DNA of 64,000 bases, taken from positions 170,986-234,985 of the forward strand of contig NZ_KE384547.1 of the NCBI RefSeq assembly GCF_000426625.1, read 5' to 3'. The notes under the pieces were generated by a model, which saw only the letters and a list, made by a program, of their open reading frames with translations, made no database searches and was not told the DNA's origin. Positions 20,918 through 28,662 of the stretch are shown here, piece after piece. The DNA is from Psychrilyobacter atlanticus DSM 19335. Its GTDB lineage: Bacteria > Fusobacteriota > Fusobacteriia > Fusobacteriales > Fusobacteriaceae. How positions within the stretch are numbered: position 1 is the stretch's first letter; each line of letters starts with the position of its first letter. The position numbers and the translations under genes were made by a program.

Positions 20918-22702
20918 ATGATGATGAAGAAATTTGTTAAGATCTTATCGGCAATGATGTTACTTTTAGTGGTGGCATGTGGAAAAACTACAAAAACAGA
21001 TGAACCTAGTAAAGTAGCGGGGGACAAAGTAGATGTAGTGGCAACTGAGAAATTAGTTGTAAATGAAGATGTAGAATTTAAAGTAATGCATGTAAATGAT
21101 ATTCATGGAAGGGTAGATGCAGGTAAATACGACGGAATGGGATTAGCCAGAGTAAGTACTATGGTTAAACAAACTAGAGCAGAAGACCCCAATGTATTAT
21201 TTTTAGATGCAGGAGATACAATTCATGGAACTGTATTTGCAGCTTTAACTAAGGGAGCATCAGTTGTAAGAGTTATGAATGAAATGGGTTATGATGCTAT
21301 GACAACAGGAAATCATGACTATAACTATGGATTGGATAGAATTGAAAAATTACAAAATACTATGAACTTTCCAGTGTTAGTATCAAACCTTACTTATAAA
21401 GATACAGGAGAAAAAGCATTTAAACCATATACAATCAAAACATTACCGAATGGTGTGAGAGTAGGAATCTTTGGTTTAGCAACTCCTGAGACAGCGTATA
21501 AGACTAACCCTACCAATGTAGAGGCGGTTACCTTTGATGACCCTATCGCATCAGCTAAAGAGTCTGTAACGGCTTTAAAAGCTGAAGGAGTGAACTACAT
21601 CGTTGCGCTTTCACATTTAGGTGTAGATGAAGATTCAGTTTATACAAGTATTAAATTAGCTCAAGAAGTAGATGGAATAGATCTAGTTGTTGATGGACAT
21701 AGTCATACTACTCTAGAAGAAGGTATGTGGGTAAAAGATACTCTTATTGTTCAATCAGGATTCTATGATAAGAACTTAGGAGAAGTAACTATTAAATTAG
21801 GTAAAGATGGATCAAAAGTTGAGACAGCGAAATTATTTACTAAAGAATACGCAATGGAAAACGTTGAGGAAGATCCTGCTGTAAGAGCAATTATTGATGA
21901 AGTAAATACAGAGAATGAAAAGATTACATCTGTAGTTGTAGGAGAAACTCCTGTACTTTTAGACGGTGAAAGAAATGATGTAAGAGCTGGTGAAACTAAT
22001 TTAGGAGATATGATTACAGAAGCTATGTTAACAAAAACAGGAGCTGAAGGTGTTATAACTAATGGTGGTGGAATAAGAGCTTCTATCCAAAAAGGAACAA
22101 TTACTAGAGGAGATGTTATCTCAGTATTACCATTTGGAAACTATGTGGTGGTAAAAGAGATAACTGGTCAAGATCTAAAAGATGCTATTGAAAATGGTGT
22201 GCAATCTTATCCAGATGCTAGAGGAGCGTTCCCACATGTAGCAGGATTTACATTTAAATTTGATCCTATGAAAGAAGTAGGAAACAAAGTTTATGATGTT
22301 ACATTTAACAATGGAGAAAAATTAGACCTAACTAGAACTTATAAGATAGCTACAAACGACTTTATGGCTGTAGGTGGAGATAAGTATGCTTCTTTAAAAG
22401 GGAAGAAGACAGTGAACGAATATGAGAGTATTGAAGAGATATTAGGAGAATATATTAAAACTAATGGAATCACTCATACTACTGTAGATGGAAGAGTATT
22501 CGCAGGGAAGGAAGAAATTACTGCAAATATGGATAAAAAATCGAATGATTCAGTATATACAGTAGAATCAGGAGATACATTGAGAGCAATTTCTGAAAAA
22601 ACAGGAATAGATATGGATACAATCTTAAAAGAAAATAAAAAGATTACAAACCCAGATATAATTTTTATAGGAGAAAAAATAGCTTTACCAAAGGCTAACT
22701 AA
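20918..22702 (+). CDS. 5'-nucleotidase-type lipoprotein with C-terminal LysM (paralogue)
   Basis: The 594-residue protein has the same order as its neighbour. A lipobox (Val-Val-Ala-Cys) is followed by a metallophosphatase domain with Asp-Ile-His-Gly, Gly-Asn-His-Asp and Asp-Gly-His-Ser-His. A 5'-nucleotidase domain includes the substrate-loop motif Asn-Gly-Gly-Gly-Ile-Arg, and the C terminus is a LysM domain. The Asn-Gly-Gly-Gly-Ile-Arg motif is canonical here but not evident in the first protein, so the two probably differ in substrate. Together with the Tsx-like porin at 53661 they suggest nucleotide scavenging (inference). The first of three consecutive ATG codons after AGGA is taken as start. 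Confidence 0.9.
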   Translation: MMMKKFVKILSAMMLLLVVACGKTTKTDEPSKVAGDKVDVVATEKLVVNEDVEFKVMHVNDIHGRVDAGKYDGMGLARVSTMVKQTRAEDPNVLFLDAGDTIHGTVFAALTKGASVVRVMNEMGYDAMTTGNHDYNYGLDRIEKLQNTMNFPVLVSNLTYKDTGEKAFKPYTIKTLPNGVRVGIFGLATPETAYKTNPTNVEAVTFDDPIASAKESVTALKAEGVNYIVALSHLGVDEDSVYTSIKLAQEVDGIDLVVDGHSHTTLEEGMWVKDTLIVQSGFYDKNLGEVTIKLGKDGSKVETAKLFTKEYAMENVEEDPAVRAIIDEVNTENEKITSVVVGETPVLLDGERNDVRAGETNLGDMITEAMLTKTGAEGVITNGGGIRASIQKGTITRGDVISVLPFGNYVVVKEITGQDLKDAIENGVQSYPDARGAFPHVAGFTFKFDPMKEVGNKVYDVTFNNGEKLDLTRTYKIATNDFMAVGGDKYASLKGKKTVNEYESIEEILGEYIKTNGITHTTVDGRVFAGKEEITANMDKKSNDSVYTVESGDTLRAISEKTGIDMDTILKENKKITNPDIIFIGEKIALPKAN

Positions 22703-22704
22703 TC

Positions 22705-22740
22705 CTTTAAAAGAAGCCACTTTGTGGCTTCTTTTTTTTT
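22705..22740 (+). terminator. Terminator of the second nucleotidase gene
   Basis: GAAGCCAC-TTT-GTGGCTTC is followed by eight T. Confidence 0.9.
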
Positions 22741-22787
22741 AAAATCAAATATATTTTTCAAAAAAATAAAAAAAGTATGAAAAAGTG

Positions 22788-22816
22788 TTGACGCTTTAAC
22801 TTTATTGTGATATTAT
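22788..22816 (+). promoter_or_regulatory. Promoter of the tRNA cluster
   Basis: TTGACG (22788-22793) and TATTAT (22811-22816) with 17-base spacing lie 28 bases before the first tRNA. Confidence 0.8.
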
Positions 22817-22844
22817 TATTCTTGTCGTGAGAGAACGATAATAA

Positions 22845-22921
22845 CGGAGCATAGCGCAGCCCGGTAGCGCACCTGCCTTGGGAGCAGGGGGTCATAGGTT
22901 CGAATCCTATTGTTCCGACCA
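22845..22921 (+). tRNA. tRNA-Pro (TGG)
   Basis: The cloverleaf has anticodon loop CTTGGGA and an encoded CCA. It is first in a five-tRNA cluster. Confidence 0.95.
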
Positions 22922-22943
22922 TTTAAATAAAATATACCAAGAT

Positions 22944-23021
<78 letters not shown>

Positions 23022-23027
23022 AAATGT

Positions 23028-23104
23028 GGTGGTTGTAGTTCAGTTGGTAGAGCGCCAGTTTGTGGTACTGGTTGTCGCGGGTTCAAGTCCCGTCAGCCAC
23101 CCCA
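23028..23104 (+). tRNA. tRNA-His (GTG)
   Basis: The anticodon loop is TTGTGGT and CCA is encoded. The extra G at the 5' end faces the discriminator C, the identity pair of tRNA-His. Confidence 0.95.
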
Positions 23105-23126
23105 ACATTTAAAAACTTTATATTAT

Positions 23127-23202
23127 GCGCCACTAGCTCAGCTGGTAGAGCACTCGACTTTTAATCGAGTTGTCACAGGTTCAAACCCTGTGTGGCGCAC
23201 CA
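23127..23202 (+). tRNA. tRNA-Lys (TTT), canonical copy
   Basis: The anticodon loop is CTTTTAA and CCA is encoded. The D stem GCTC/GAGC is fully paired, unlike the copy at 17409. Confidence 0.95.
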
Positions 23203-23209
23203 TCCATAC

Positions 23210-23293
23210 GCGGGGGTGGCGGAATTGGCAGACGCGCTAGACTTAGGATCTAGTGTCTTCGACGTGGGGGTTCAAGTCCCCCCCTCCGCACCA
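23210..23293 (+). tRNA. tRNA-Leu (TAG)
   Basis: This is a type II tRNA with a long variable arm, anticodon loop CTTAGGA and encoded CCA. Confidence 0.95.
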
Positions 23294-23306
23294 TATTAAA
23301 GTTTTA

Positions 23307-23340
23307 AACTCTAGAATTTATTCTAGAGTTTTTTTTTTAG
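23307..23340 (+). terminator. Terminator of the tRNA cluster
   Basis: AACTCTAGAA and TTCTAGAGTT are followed by eight or more T. Confidence 0.9.
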
Positions 23341-23392
23341 AGTAGAGATACCTTTTGTTATAAAATTAAAGCCTTATCTAGGAGATGAAAAA

Positions 23393-24124
23393 ATGAGAAA
23401 TATAAAACTTGTCTATCAATATGATGGAAGTGATTTTTTTGGATTTCAAAGACAACCAGATAGACGAACTGTACAAGGGGAACTTGAATCAGGTTTGTAC
23501 AAGATAATAAGAGAAAGGGTAAACTTAATAAGTTCAGGAAGAACTGATAGGGGGGTCCATGCAGTTGAACAAGTTTCTAATTTTGTTACTGACTCTAAAA
23601 TTCCAGCAGAGAGGCTGGTTTACGCTCTTGATAACATCACTCCTAAGGACATTAAGATATTAAAGGTAGAAGATGTAGAAATGGAATTTCATTCCAGATT
23701 TTCGGCAAAGACAAGAGCCTATGAATTTATATTGACTCCTGAAAGAAGTGTGTTTGAAACTAGATATTTAACTGAAGTCAAAGGGAAAATTCACGTAGAT
23801 AAACTATACGATATAATGAAGGTGTTTTTAGGCAGCCATAATTTTGATGGATTTAGAATGACTGATTGTGGTGGGAAGAATCCTGTAAGAGAAATTTTTG
23901 AAATAAGATGTTATGAAAAAGCTGACCATAAGATAGGAATTTATATAAAAGGAAATGCTTTTTTAAAGACACAGATAAGGATAATGGTAGGAAGTTCTTT
24001 GGCGATTTATTTCAATGAAAGACCCTGTGATTATTTGTTAAAAAAATTAGAAAATCCTGACCCTAAAGGTGAAAAGATAGTTATAGATGGATCGGGGTTA
24101 TACCTGTATGAGATAAACTATTAG
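23393..24124 (+). CDS. truA: tRNA pseudouridine synthase A
   Basis: This 243-residue cytoplasmic enzyme isomerises uridines 38-40 in the anticodon stem-loop of many tRNAs. The catalytic motif Ser-Gly-Arg-Thr-Asp52-Arg-Gly-Val-His-Ala is intact, and the length fits TruA. The ATG is preceded by AGGAG at good spacing. It stands directly behind the tRNA cluster but after its terminator. A GNAT gene follows 27 bases later and is probably co-transcribed. Confidence 0.95.
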   Translation: MRNIKLVYQYDGSDFFGFQRQPDRRTVQGELESGLYKIIRERVNLISSGRTDRGVHAVEQVSNFVTDSKIPAERLVYALDNITPKDIKILKVEDVEMEFHSRFSAKTRAYEFILTPERSVFETRYLTEVKGKIHVDKLYDIMKVFLGSHNFDGFRMTDCGGKNPVREIFEIRCYEKADHKIGIYIKGNAFLKTQIRIMVGSSLAIYFNERPCDYLLKKLENPDPKGEKIVIDGSGLYLYEINY

Positions 24125-24151
24125 TTGTTAGTTATTTTAGGGGGATAAAAA

Positions 24152-24598
24152 ATGAAATTTTTAGAGATAAAAGCAAAAGATAAAAAATATATAGAGCAGA
24201 TTATAGAGGTTGAAAAAGAAGCTTTTGGAGTAAGTGGTGGAGTAGATGAATGGATCTTGAAGCCTATTATCCGGTATGGGAAGGTATTTGTCTTAGTTAT
24301 AGAGGATGAAGTTATAGGGATAGCTGAATATATTAGAAATTTCGATGGTGATGAGATGTTTTTATACGGATTTTCTATAAAGAAAGATTATAGAAAATGT
24401 GGATATGGAAAAAAACTCTTGGAAGAATCTGTAAAAATATTTAGAGAAAATAAGATAAAAAAAATAGGGCTGACGGTTTCTTTGGAAAATGAAGGCGCTA
24501 TAGAACTATATAAAAAATTAGGATTTAAGATGGAAGAGATGTTAAAGGATGAATATGGAAAAGGTATAGACAGACTTTACTTCAGCAGGAAAATATAG
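24152..24598 (+). CDS. GNAT family N-acetyltransferase
   Basis: The protein has 148 residues with a GNAT fold. The acetyl-CoA pyrophosphate loop shows as Arg-Lys-Cys-Gly-Tyr-Gly-Lys-Lys-Leu near residue 90, followed by Glu-Asn-Glu-Gly-Ala-Ile-Glu-Leu-Tyr-Lys-Lys-Leu-Gly-Phe. The acceptor cannot be read from sequence; RimI-like protein acetylation is one option. The gene lies 27 bases after truA, with a GGGG-type ribosome site. Confidence 0.85.
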   Translation: MKFLEIKAKDKKYIEQIIEVEKEAFGVSGGVDEWILKPIIRYGKVFVLVIEDEVIGIAEYIRNFDGDEMFLYGFSIKKDYRKCGYGKKLLEESVKIFRENKIKKIGLTVSLENEGAIELYKKLGFKMEEMLKDEYGKGIDRLYFSRKI

Positions 24599-24614
24599 TA
24601 AAAAAATCATTTTG

Positions 24615-24643
24615 TTGACAAAACAATAAAAATATAATAGAAT
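24615..24643 (+). promoter_or_regulatory. Promoter of the perR-like gene
   Basis: TTGACA (24615-24620) and TAGAAT (24638-24643) are 17 bases apart, about 45 bases before the ATG. The start region is AT-rich with partial dyads, so autoregulation is plausible but no clear PerR box is claimed. Confidence 0.65.
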
Positions 24644-24688
24644 TATATATGAAATGATTACAAAATATCAATCTAAAAGGAGGTAGAA

Positions 24689-25111
24689 ATGAAGTTAAAT
24701 ATAGAAAAAATAAGTTCATATTTAAAAAGTCATGATATAAGACCATCTTATCAGAGGATGAAAATTTTTGAGTACTTAATAGTAAATAAAAATCACCCTA
24801 CAATAGATATGATGTATAAGAGTCTTGCTCCAGAAATACCAACTTTATCTAAAACTACAGTATATAATACATTAAATTTATTCGTAGAAAAGAAGATTGC
24901 TATAGTAATTTTAGTAGAGGAAAATGAAACTAGATATGATGCTGATACAAGCATACATGGACATTTTAAATGTGATGAATGTGGAGAGGTCAGTGATCTT
25001 AATATAGGGATGGAGAAGGTAAATATTCCTGAACTTGATAATTTTCAAATAAATGAGCACCATCTTTATTTTAAAGGTGTATGCGGTGAGTGTTTAAAGA
25101 AAAAAAAATAA
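24689..25111 (+). CDS. Fur/PerR family transcriptional repressor
   Basis: The 140-residue regulator has an N-terminal winged helix (residues 1-85, with Leu-Ser-Lys-Thr-Thr-Val-Tyr-Asn-Thr-Leu as recognition region). The C-terminal metal domain has two CxxC pairs (Cys-Asp-Glu-Cys and Cys-Gly-Glu-Cys) for structural zinc. His and Asp residues (Tyr-Asp-Ala-Asp-Thr-Ser-Ile-His-Gly-His) suit the regulatory metal site of PerR. Next to ferritin, rubrerythrin and rubredoxins, a peroxide-sensing role is more likely than iron-sensing Fur, but this is inferred from context. GGAGG precedes the ATG. Confidence 0.88.
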   Translation: MKLNIEKISSYLKSHDIRPSYQRMKIFEYLIVNKNHPTIDMMYKSLAPEIPTLSKTTVYNTLNLFVEKKIAIVILVEENETRYDADTSIHGHFKCDECGEVSDLNIGMEKVNIPELDNFQINEHHLYFKGVCGECLKKKK

Positions 25112-25133
25112 TGTTCGTAGAACAATAAAAGAT

Positions 25134-25168
25134 AATTCTTCATTTTTAATGGGGAATTTTTTTTATTT
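25134..25168 (+). terminator. Terminator after the perR-like gene
   Basis: AATTCTTCAT and ATGGGGAATT form a 10-bp stem with G-T pairs, followed by a T run. Confidence 0.75.
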
Positions 25169-25303
25169 TTTATAAAAGATAAAAGAAGGAAAAAAATGTG
25201 TAAGTTGGTATACAGAGAGGTGCTTTATAAAAAATTAGATTAATTTTAAGAGCGGAAATTTTATTAAAGTTATATTTAGTTTAAATTTTGGGAGGAAATA
25301 AAA

Positions 25304-25822
25304 ATGGCAATGAATAAAAGGATGTTGGAAATTTTAAATGAGCAAATTAATAAGGAGATGTATTCTGCACATCTATATCTATCGATGAATGCTTATCTCG
25401 TTTCTAAAAATTTACCAGGTTTTGCTAACTATATGAGGGTACAATATCAAGAGGAAATGTCCCATGCATTAAAACTGTTTGATTATCTATTGGAAAGGGG
25501 AGAAAGGGCTGTATTAGCTGAGATAGCAGCTGTAAAAGTGGAGTGGAAAGACCCTATAGATGTATTTGAAGATACCTACAAACATGAAAAGTTTATAACT
25601 GAATCTATAAATGAAGTTTTAGGAGTAGCCCATGAAGTGAAGGACTATGCGACTATAAATATGCTTCAATGGTATATAAATGAGCAGGTAGAAGAGGAAG
25701 CTCACGTGTCATCTGTATTGGAGCAGTTAAAGATGGTAGAGGGCAAAGGAACAGGCTTATTTATGCTAGATAGAGAGATGCAAAACAGGGTATTTATAGA
25801 CTCTACACAGGAAAAAGCTTAA
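25304..25822 (+). CDS. ftnA: Ferritin
   Basis: This 172-residue non-haem ferritin forms a 24-subunit cage that oxidises and stores iron. Ferroxidase residues are seen in the four-helix bundle: Glu in Ile-Asn-Lys-Glu-Met-Tyr-Ser-Ala-His, Glu-Glu-Met-Ser-His, and Glu-Gln-Val-Glu-Glu-Glu-Ala-His. GGGAGGA precedes the ATG. It lies between the perR-like regulator and rubrerythrin, which fits a peroxide-response and iron-sequestration group. Confidence 0.95.
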   Translation: MAMNKRMLEILNEQINKEMYSAHLYLSMNAYLVSKNLPGFANYMRVQYQEEMSHALKLFDYLLERGERAVLAEIAAVKVEWKDPIDVFEDTYKHEKFITESINEVLGVAHEVKDYATINMLQWYINEQVEEEAHVSSVLEQLKMVEGKGTGLFMLDREMQNRVFIDSTQEKA

Positions 25823-25890
25823 ATTAGGTTAATTTTATTTTTATATATTATCAATTTATATACAGCTATAAGCTGTAATGGGAGGTATTT

Positions 25891-26463
25891 ATGACAATTA
25901 AAGGTACTGAAACAGAAAAGAATTTATTGAAGTCTTTCGCTGGTGAATCACAAGCTACAAACAGATACAAGATGTATGCTAAGCAAGCTAAAAAAGAGGG
26001 GTATGAACAAATTTCGGCAATTTTTTTAGAAACTGCAGATAATGAAGTTCAGCATGCTAAAAGATTTTTTAGATTCTTAGAAGGGGGAGACTTAGAGATT
26101 ACAGCTGCCTACCCAACTAATCAAGTGGGGACTACTGAAGAAAATTTAAAAAATGCAGCAGGTGGAGAAAATGAAGAATGGACAGAATTATACCCTCATT
26201 TTGGAGAAGTTGCAGAAAAAGAAGGATTTCCTGAAGTTGCAGCAGCATATAGAAGTATATCGGCTGTAGAGAAGGAACATGAGGCTAGATATTTAAAATT
26301 ACTGGCAAATTTAGAAGATAGCAGTGTGTTTAAAAAGAAAAGTGTAGTTAGATGGAAGTGTAGAAATTGTGGATTTGTACATGAAGGGGAGGAAGCTTTA
26401 GAGTTATGTCCTGCATGTCTTCACCCAAAAAGCCATTTTGAGATCAAAGAAAATAATTATTAG
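25891..26463 (+). CDS. rbr: Rubrerythrin
   Basis: This 190-residue peroxide reductase has an N-terminal four-helix diiron domain (two ExxH-type sets, for example Glu-Val-Gln-His-Ala and Glu-Lys-Glu-His-Glu-Ala). A C-terminal rubredoxin-like FeS4 knuckle pair follows (Cys-Arg-Asn-Cys and Cys-Pro-Ala-Cys). It reduces hydrogen peroxide to water in anaerobes, with electrons from rubredoxin. Two rubredoxin genes follow directly. GGGAGG precedes the ATG. Confidence 0.95.
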   Translation: MTIKGTETEKNLLKSFAGESQATNRYKMYAKQAKKEGYEQISAIFLETADNEVQHAKRFFRFLEGGDLEITAAYPTNQVGTTEENLKNAAGGENEEWTELYPHFGEVAEKEGFPEVAAAYRSISAVEKEHEARYLKLLANLEDSSVFKKKSVVRWKCRNCGFVHEGEEALELCPACLHPKSHFEIKENNY

Positions 26464-26530
26464 GAAAAACTTAAATTATAGAGTAATATGATAATAAGTA
26501 ACTTACAACTTAAAACTAGGAGGAATATAT

Positions 26531-26689
26531 ATGGATAAATGGTTATGTATAGTATGCGGTTATGTGTATGATCCAGAGGTTGGAGATCCTGATTCAGGGA
26601 TAGCACCAGGAACAAAGTGGGAAGATGTCCCAGAAGATTGGATTTGTCCTCTATGTGCAGTAGGAAAAGATCAATTCGAAAAAATGTAG
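26531..26689 (+). CDS. rub: Rubredoxin 1
   Basis: This 52-residue redox protein carries one iron on four cysteines: Cys-Ile-Val-Cys-Gly near residue 6 and Cys-Pro-Leu-Cys-Ala near residue 39. The core [11 protein letters not shown] is typical. AGGAGG precedes the ATG. It probably donates electrons to rubrerythrin encoded 67 bases upstream. It is too short for many gene finders. Confidence 0.93.
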   Translation: MDKWLCIVCGYVYDPEVGDPDSGIAPGTKWEDVPEDWICPLCAVGKDQFEKM

Positions 26690-26722
26690 TTCTATAACTA
26701 TTAATAGAACGTTGGAGGGAAT

Positions 26723-26899
26723 ATGGACAGATGGGTATGTTTGGTATGCGGCTATGTATACGATGAAGAATTAGGGGATCCTGATTCAGGGGTAGCACCG
26801 GGAACAAAGTGGGAAGACGTACCAGAAGACTGGATTTGTCCGCCATGTGCAGTAGGAAAAGACCAGTTTGAAAAACTGGAATTTGAAAAGTCAGAATAA
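26723..26899 (+). CDS. rub: Rubredoxin 2
   Basis: The protein has 58 residues and is a close paralogue of the preceding gene, with the same two knuckles (Cys-Leu-Val-Cys-Gly and Cys-Pro-Pro-Cys-Ala) and a longer acidic tail. GGAGGG precedes the ATG, and 33 bases separate the two genes. The pair is probably a recent tandem duplication within the rubrerythrin operon. Confidence 0.93.
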   Translation: MDRWVCLVCGYVYDEELGDPDSGVAPGTKWEDVPEDWICPPCAVGKDQFEKLEFEKSE

Positions 26900-26901
26900 A
26901 A

Positions 26902-26932
26902 AAATGCCTGCAAATTGCAGGTATTTTTTTAT
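26902..26932 (+). terminator. Terminator of the rubrerythrin-rubredoxin operon
   Basis: ATGCCTGCAA and TTGCAGGTAT pair and are followed by a T run. Confidence 0.85.
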
Positions 26933-27080
26933 TTTAAAGTAAAAGAAGTAAAGTTTAGTCATTAAATAAAGTTTTATAACGTTTTAAATGCGAAAATAAT
27001 GTTTTGTTTGCAAACAGTACATTTTGAAGTAGAATTGTGTGTAGAAACAGAATTTTTTTCGCAAAACGTTCGAAAAAAGG

Positions 27081-27109
27081 TTGACTTTTTTTAAAATCTT
27101 TAGTATACT
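27081..27109 (+). promoter_or_regulatory. Promoter of the sRNA candidate
   Basis: TTGACT (27081-27086) and TATACT (27104-27109) are 17 bases apart, close to consensus. A start near 27116 is expected. The gene-free stretch 26933-27080 shows nothing else that I recognise. Confidence 0.75.
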
Positions 27110-27115
27110 TATATT

Positions 27116-27232
27116 AGTTCAAGGGAGACTTTGAACATCCATGTAGAGCTTAAGCCCCCCTTTTTAAGACTATATGTGTCAATTGAATTATTGATGAAAA
27201 AAAGCTTGCATTTGGTAAGCTTTTTTTATTTT
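27116..27232 (+). ncRNA. Small RNA candidate
   Basis: A strong promoter is followed by about 115 bases without a good frame. A 5' stem pairs GTTCAA with TTGAAC (27118-27137), a C-rich single-stranded patch lies around 27156-27161, and the end is a terminator hairpin AAAGCTTG / TAAGCTTT with seven T. This is the anatomy of an independent sRNA. No known family is recognised. Confidence 0.5.
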
Positions 27233-27244
27233 TAATTTATCTGT

Positions 27245-27281
27245 AGCCCTATCTCAAATTTTGAGGTGGGGCTTTTTTGTG
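27245..27281 (+). terminator. Second terminator before the polymerase-like gene
   Basis: AGCCCTATCTCAA and TTGAGGTGGGGCT form a long stem with G-T pairs, followed by six T. It stands only 34 bases before the next start codon, so it could attenuate that gene. Confidence 0.8.
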
Positions 27282-27314
27282 ATAAACTAAAAAAAAGACA
27301 GAAGGAGAAATAAG

Positions 27315-27794
27315 ATGAGGTTTGATTACCAGTTTGCTATGGAAGAGTATGAAAAGGTGAAAAAATACCTAAAAAAATATGATTATAGGTGTGAAGTCAC
27401 TGGGAGTCTGAGAAGAAAGAAAGAAGATATAGGGGATATAGATATAGTCATAGAAAAAAACGAAGATAAAAAAATAGAAATAGAAAATTTAAAAGAGATA
27501 GAAATAAAGGTGCTGGAAATAATTTCTAAGTATAGTGAAGTGGAAAGACGTATAAATCATTATGAGTTTTTATTAAAGAGTGGAATATCTATTCATATAA
27601 TCCCTGAAACCTCAAAACACTTTAACTATACCCTTTGGCACTCTACAGGACCAAAACCTCATGTAAAACTGATAAAGAAAAAGTATGAGGAGAAGGCGAT
27701 GGAGATAGATATGGAAAATACAATAGAAAAAGAAATATATGAAAATATAGATTTGGAATATTTACAGCCAGAGAAAAGATGGGAATTAGTCTAG
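27315..27794 (+). CDS. DNA polymerase beta-like nucleotidyltransferase domain protein
   Basis: The 159-residue protein corresponds to the palm region of family X DNA polymerases without the 8-kDa and fingers domains. It has the motif Gly30-Ser-Leu-Arg-Arg followed by Gly-Asp41-Ile-Asp43, the metal-binding DxD pair. A TGS-like segment (His-Ser-Thr-Gly-Pro-Lys) and the C-terminal Tyr-Leu-Gln-Pro-Glu-Lys-Arg resemble PolX. The expected third catalytic Asp appears to be His94 (Ile-Ser-Ile-His-Ile-Ile-Pro), so activity is uncertain. It overlaps the frame of nth, and a shared transcript suggests a DNA repair role. Confidence 0.75.
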   Translation: MRFDYQFAMEEYEKVKKYLKKYDYRCEVTGSLRRKKEDIGDIDIVIEKNEDKKIEIENLKEIEIKVLEIISKYSEVERRINHYEFLLKSGISIHIIPETSKHFNYTLWHSTGPKPHVKLIKKKYEEKAMEIDMENTIEKEIYENIDLEYLQPEKRWELV

Positions 27795-27865
27795 AATACT
27801 TACAAAGTATTGAAAATATTATAAGAATGAAAATTGGCCAAGAGCCACTAAAAGGAAGGAAAATT

Positions 27866-28534
27866 ATGACGAAAAAACAAAAAGTAAAAAAGATAATAGC
27901 TGTACTCCATGAAAAATTTGGAAATCCAGAGTGTGCACTGAAACATGAGACCCCTTTTGAGTTGTTGGTAGCCGTGAGTCTGTCAGCTCAGTGTACTGAT
28001 AAGAGGGTAAATATAGTGACTGAGGAGATGTTTCGAAAAAAGGGTATAAATACTCCGAAACAATTTGCAGAGATGGAGTTAGAAGAGATAGAAACCTTAG
28101 TCAAAAGTACAGGATTTTATAAAAATAAAGCCAAAAATATAAAGAAAACCAGTGAGATACTACTAGAAAAATATGGGGGAGAGGTCCCGCAAGAGATGGA
28201 TAAATTAGTTGCCTTGGCAGGAGTCGGTAGGAAAACAGCGAATGTTGTCAGAGGAGAGGTGTGGAGGTTAGCGGAAGGAGTAACTGTGGATACCCATGTA
28301 AAGAGACTGACAAATTTAATAGGGCTTGTTAAGGGAGATAACCCTATAATTATCGAAAGGGAATTAATGGAGTTGGTCCCTAAAGAATATTGGATAGATA
28401 TATCTCATTATTTGATTTTACAAGGAAGAGATGTATGTGTGGCTAGAAGACCTCAATGTGGTAGATGTGAAATAAATATTTTTTGTAATTTTGGAAGAAA
28501 AAAATTAAAAAAAGAGGAGAAAAATAACAGCTGA
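27866..28534 (+). CDS. nth: Endonuclease III
   Basis: This 222-residue base-excision-repair glycosylase/AP-lyase removes oxidised pyrimidines. The helix-hairpin-helix Leu-Ala-Gly-Val-Gly-Arg-Lys123 carries the catalytic lysine, and Asp142 sits in Val-Asp-Thr-His-Val-Lys. The [4Fe-4S] cysteines 191, 198, 201 and 207 have the typical 6-2-5 spacing. An in-frame ATG at 27779 would add 29 unconserved residues; I prefer 27866, which has AGGAAGGA upstream. It follows the polymerase-like gene with 71 bases between. Confidence 0.94.
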   Translation: MTKKQKVKKIIAVLHEKFGNPECALKHETPFELLVAVSLSAQCTDKRVNIVTEEMFRKKGINTPKQFAEMELEEIETLVKSTGFYKNKAKNIKKTSEILLEKYGGEVPQEMDKLVALAGVGRKTANVVRGEVWRLAEGVTVDTHVKRLTNLIGLVKGDNPIIIERELMELVPKEYWIDISHYLILQGRDVCVARRPQCGRCEINIFCNFGRKKLKKEEKNNS

Positions 28535-28606
28535 CCACGGATAGGATAGAGATACTAAGGTCTTAAAAGTTTCGATGATCAAACCTTTGGAATACCAAGG
28601 AATATG

Positions 28607-28635
28607 TTGACATAAAAACTAAACAATGGTAATAT
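28607..28635 (+). promoter_or_regulatory. Promoter of nifS-nifU
   Basis: TTGACA (28607-28612) and TAATAT (28630-28635) are 17 bases apart. A short dyad TTGG-AATA-CCAA (28587-28598) lies immediately upstream and could be an operator. Confidence 0.7.
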
Positions 28636-28662
28636 AAGGTATATAGAATAAGGGGTGAAGCT

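Noticed and set aside
26460-26846. A 128-codon minus-strand frame behind rubrerythrin
   Set aside because: It is antisense to two obvious rubredoxin genes with all their cysteines and ribosome sites.
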